Part shown: piece by piece, positions 14,030-14,721 of the stretch
Layout of the letters: each line of letters begins with the position of its first letter
How positions within the stretch are numbered: the first letter of the stretch is position 1
Translations under genes and position numbers: made by a program
Assembly: GCA_009698045.1 (NCBI GenBank)
Contig: WLRE01000024.1
Coordinates: forward strand, 1 to 14,721
DNA from: Actinomycetota bacterium
GTDB lineage: Bacteria > Actinomycetota > Actinomycetes > Nanopelagicales > Nanopelagicaceae
Direction of reading: 5' to 3'
Length of the DNA stretch: 14,721 nucleotides
The notes under the pieces: generated by a model
The model's input: only the letters and a program-made list of their open reading frames with translations
What the model was told of the DNA's origin: nothing
The model's database searches: none

Positions 14030-14721
14030 TTGACCCCCTCACAAATTGCAGTAAATGACATCGGCTCAGCCGAAGATTTCCTCGCCGCTATTGAAGGCAC
14101 AATTAAGAATTTTAATGATGGCGATCTCGTCATCGGAACTGTTGTACAAGTTGACCGCGAAGAAGTCCTTCTTGATATTGGTTACAAGACAGAAGGCGTA
14201 ATTCCATCTCGCGAGCTCTCTATTCGCCACGATATCAATCCAGCAGATCTCGTATCTGTCGGCGACAAGATCGAAGCGCTTGTATTGCAGAAGGAAGATA
14301 AAGAAGGCCGCACCATCCTCTCCAAGAAGCGTGCTCAGTACGAGCGTGCCTGGGGCGAGATTGAAGGCAAGAAAGAGCGCGACGAAGTCGTCGTCGGAAC
14401 AGTTATTGAAGTTGTTAAGGGTGGCTTGATCGTTGATATCGGTCTTCGCGGATTCCTTCCAGCATCACTCGTTGAAATGCGTCGCGTACGCGATCTAACT
14501 CCATACATTGGCAAGCAGGTTGAGGCTCGTATCATCGAGCTCGACAAGAACCGCAACAACGTTGTTCTTTCTCGTCGCGCATACCTCGAGCAGACACAAT
14601 CAGAATCACGCACCACCTTCTTGAACCAGCTCCTTAAGGGTCAAGTTCGTACCGGTGTGGTTTCATCAATCGTTAACTTCGGTGCATTCGTTGACCTTGG
14701 TGGCGTAGATGGTCTGGTTCA
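14030..14721 (+). CDS. rpsA: 30S ribosomal protein S1, N-terminal part (3' end outside window)
   Basis: The first 230 residues of ribosomal protein S1, which binds mRNA on the 30S subunit by repeated S1 (OB-fold) domains. IAVNDIGSAEDF (about 6-17) is the actinobacterial N-terminus. Domain 1 spans about 33-101 (GTVVQVDREEVLLDIGYKTE). Domain 2 spans about 118-187 (GTVIEVVKGGLIVDIGLRG, then LDKNRNNVVLSRRA). Domain 3 begins near 203 (GVVSSIVNFGAFVDLGGVDG) and runs off the window. The start is a TTG with GGAG upstream. The 118-nt gap to the MFS gene holds no convincing -10/-35 pair for rpsA. A weak inverted repeat CTTACC / GGTAAG (13960-13965, 13992-13997) lies in the presumed leader; S1 is self-regulated in E. 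coli, but a link here is only a guess. The gene follows polA, as in many actinobacteria, with the MFS gene inserted between. Confidence 0.95.
   Translation, partial: MTPSQIAVNDIGSAEDFLAAIEGTIKNFNDGDLVIGTVVQVDREEVLLDIGYKTEGVIPSRELSIRHDINPADLVSVGDKIEALVLQKEDKEGRTILSKKRAQYERAWGEIEGKKERDEVVVGTVIEVVKGGLIVDIGLRGFLPASLVEMRRVRDLTPYIGKQVEARIIELDKNRNNVVLSRRAYLEQTQSESRTTFLNQLLKGQVRTGVVSSIVNFGAFVDLGGVDGLV

Noticed and set aside
14335..14616. 93-residue minus-strand frame inside rpsA, and similar frames opposite polA, livM and pyk
   Set aside because: All are antisense to well-supported conserved genes, are Arg/Ser-rich and have no start signals; they are shadows.

Overview
The window reads as chromosomal DNA of a streamlined actinobacterium with moderate GC. 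The best guess is a freshwater Nanopelagicales (acI, 'Ca. Planktophila'-like) genome. This rests on three things: actinobacterial protein types (a PdtaR-like ANTAR regulator, a Pol I with tyrosine in motif B and a dead proofreading domain, an S1 starting with the actinobacterial VNDIGS-type N-terminus), a gene order (gltB-gltD, pyk, ANTAR regulator, liv operon, polA, rpsA) that from memory resembles Streptomyces and in part Mycobacterium, and very tight packing. Only about 530 of 14,721 bases lie outside genes, and no gap exceeds 160 bases. The taxon is an inference; the gene calls are mostly firm.

Layout, left to right. Bases 1-2473: the end of gltB (glutamate synthase large subunit) and the complete gltD (small subunit), overlapping by 8 nt. 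Bases 2533-3975: pyruvate kinase. Bases 4006-4697: a strong promoter, a tRNA with anticodon CAA but a short variable loop, and, one nucleotide after the tRNA, an ANTAR response regulator (pdtaR-like). Bases 4776-9627: a branched-chain amino acid type ABC uptake operon livK-H-M-G-F, with its own promoter, a 12-bp palindrome near the start of transcription, and two GCGA-loop hairpins between livK and livH. Bases 9628-10035 (minus strand): a hotdog acyl-CoA thioesterase resembling MenI/YdiI. Bases 10085-12685: DNA polymerase I. Bases 12679-13911 (minus strand): an MFS transporter of unknown substrate. Bases 14030-14721: the start of ribosomal protein S1 (rpsA), cut by the window edge.

Function. 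The left half is centred on nitrogen and carbon entry: GOGAT makes glutamate, pyruvate kinase ends glycolysis, and the Liv system imports amino acids. The ANTAR regulator lies directly upstream of the Liv operon and could act on RNA there, but no target is proven. The right half is housekeeping (replication/repair, translation) with a thioesterase and a transporter inserted on the opposite strand.

No mobile element, CRISPR array or unknown multi-gene system is visible. The most unusual parts are small: the class I-shaped tRNA-Leu(CAA), the tRNA/pdtaR junction that would yield a near-leaderless mRNA after tRNA processing, several -10 boxes placed 6-7 nt before start codons (leaderless transcripts), and a -10 box enclosed in a perfect inverted repeat in front of the MFS gene.
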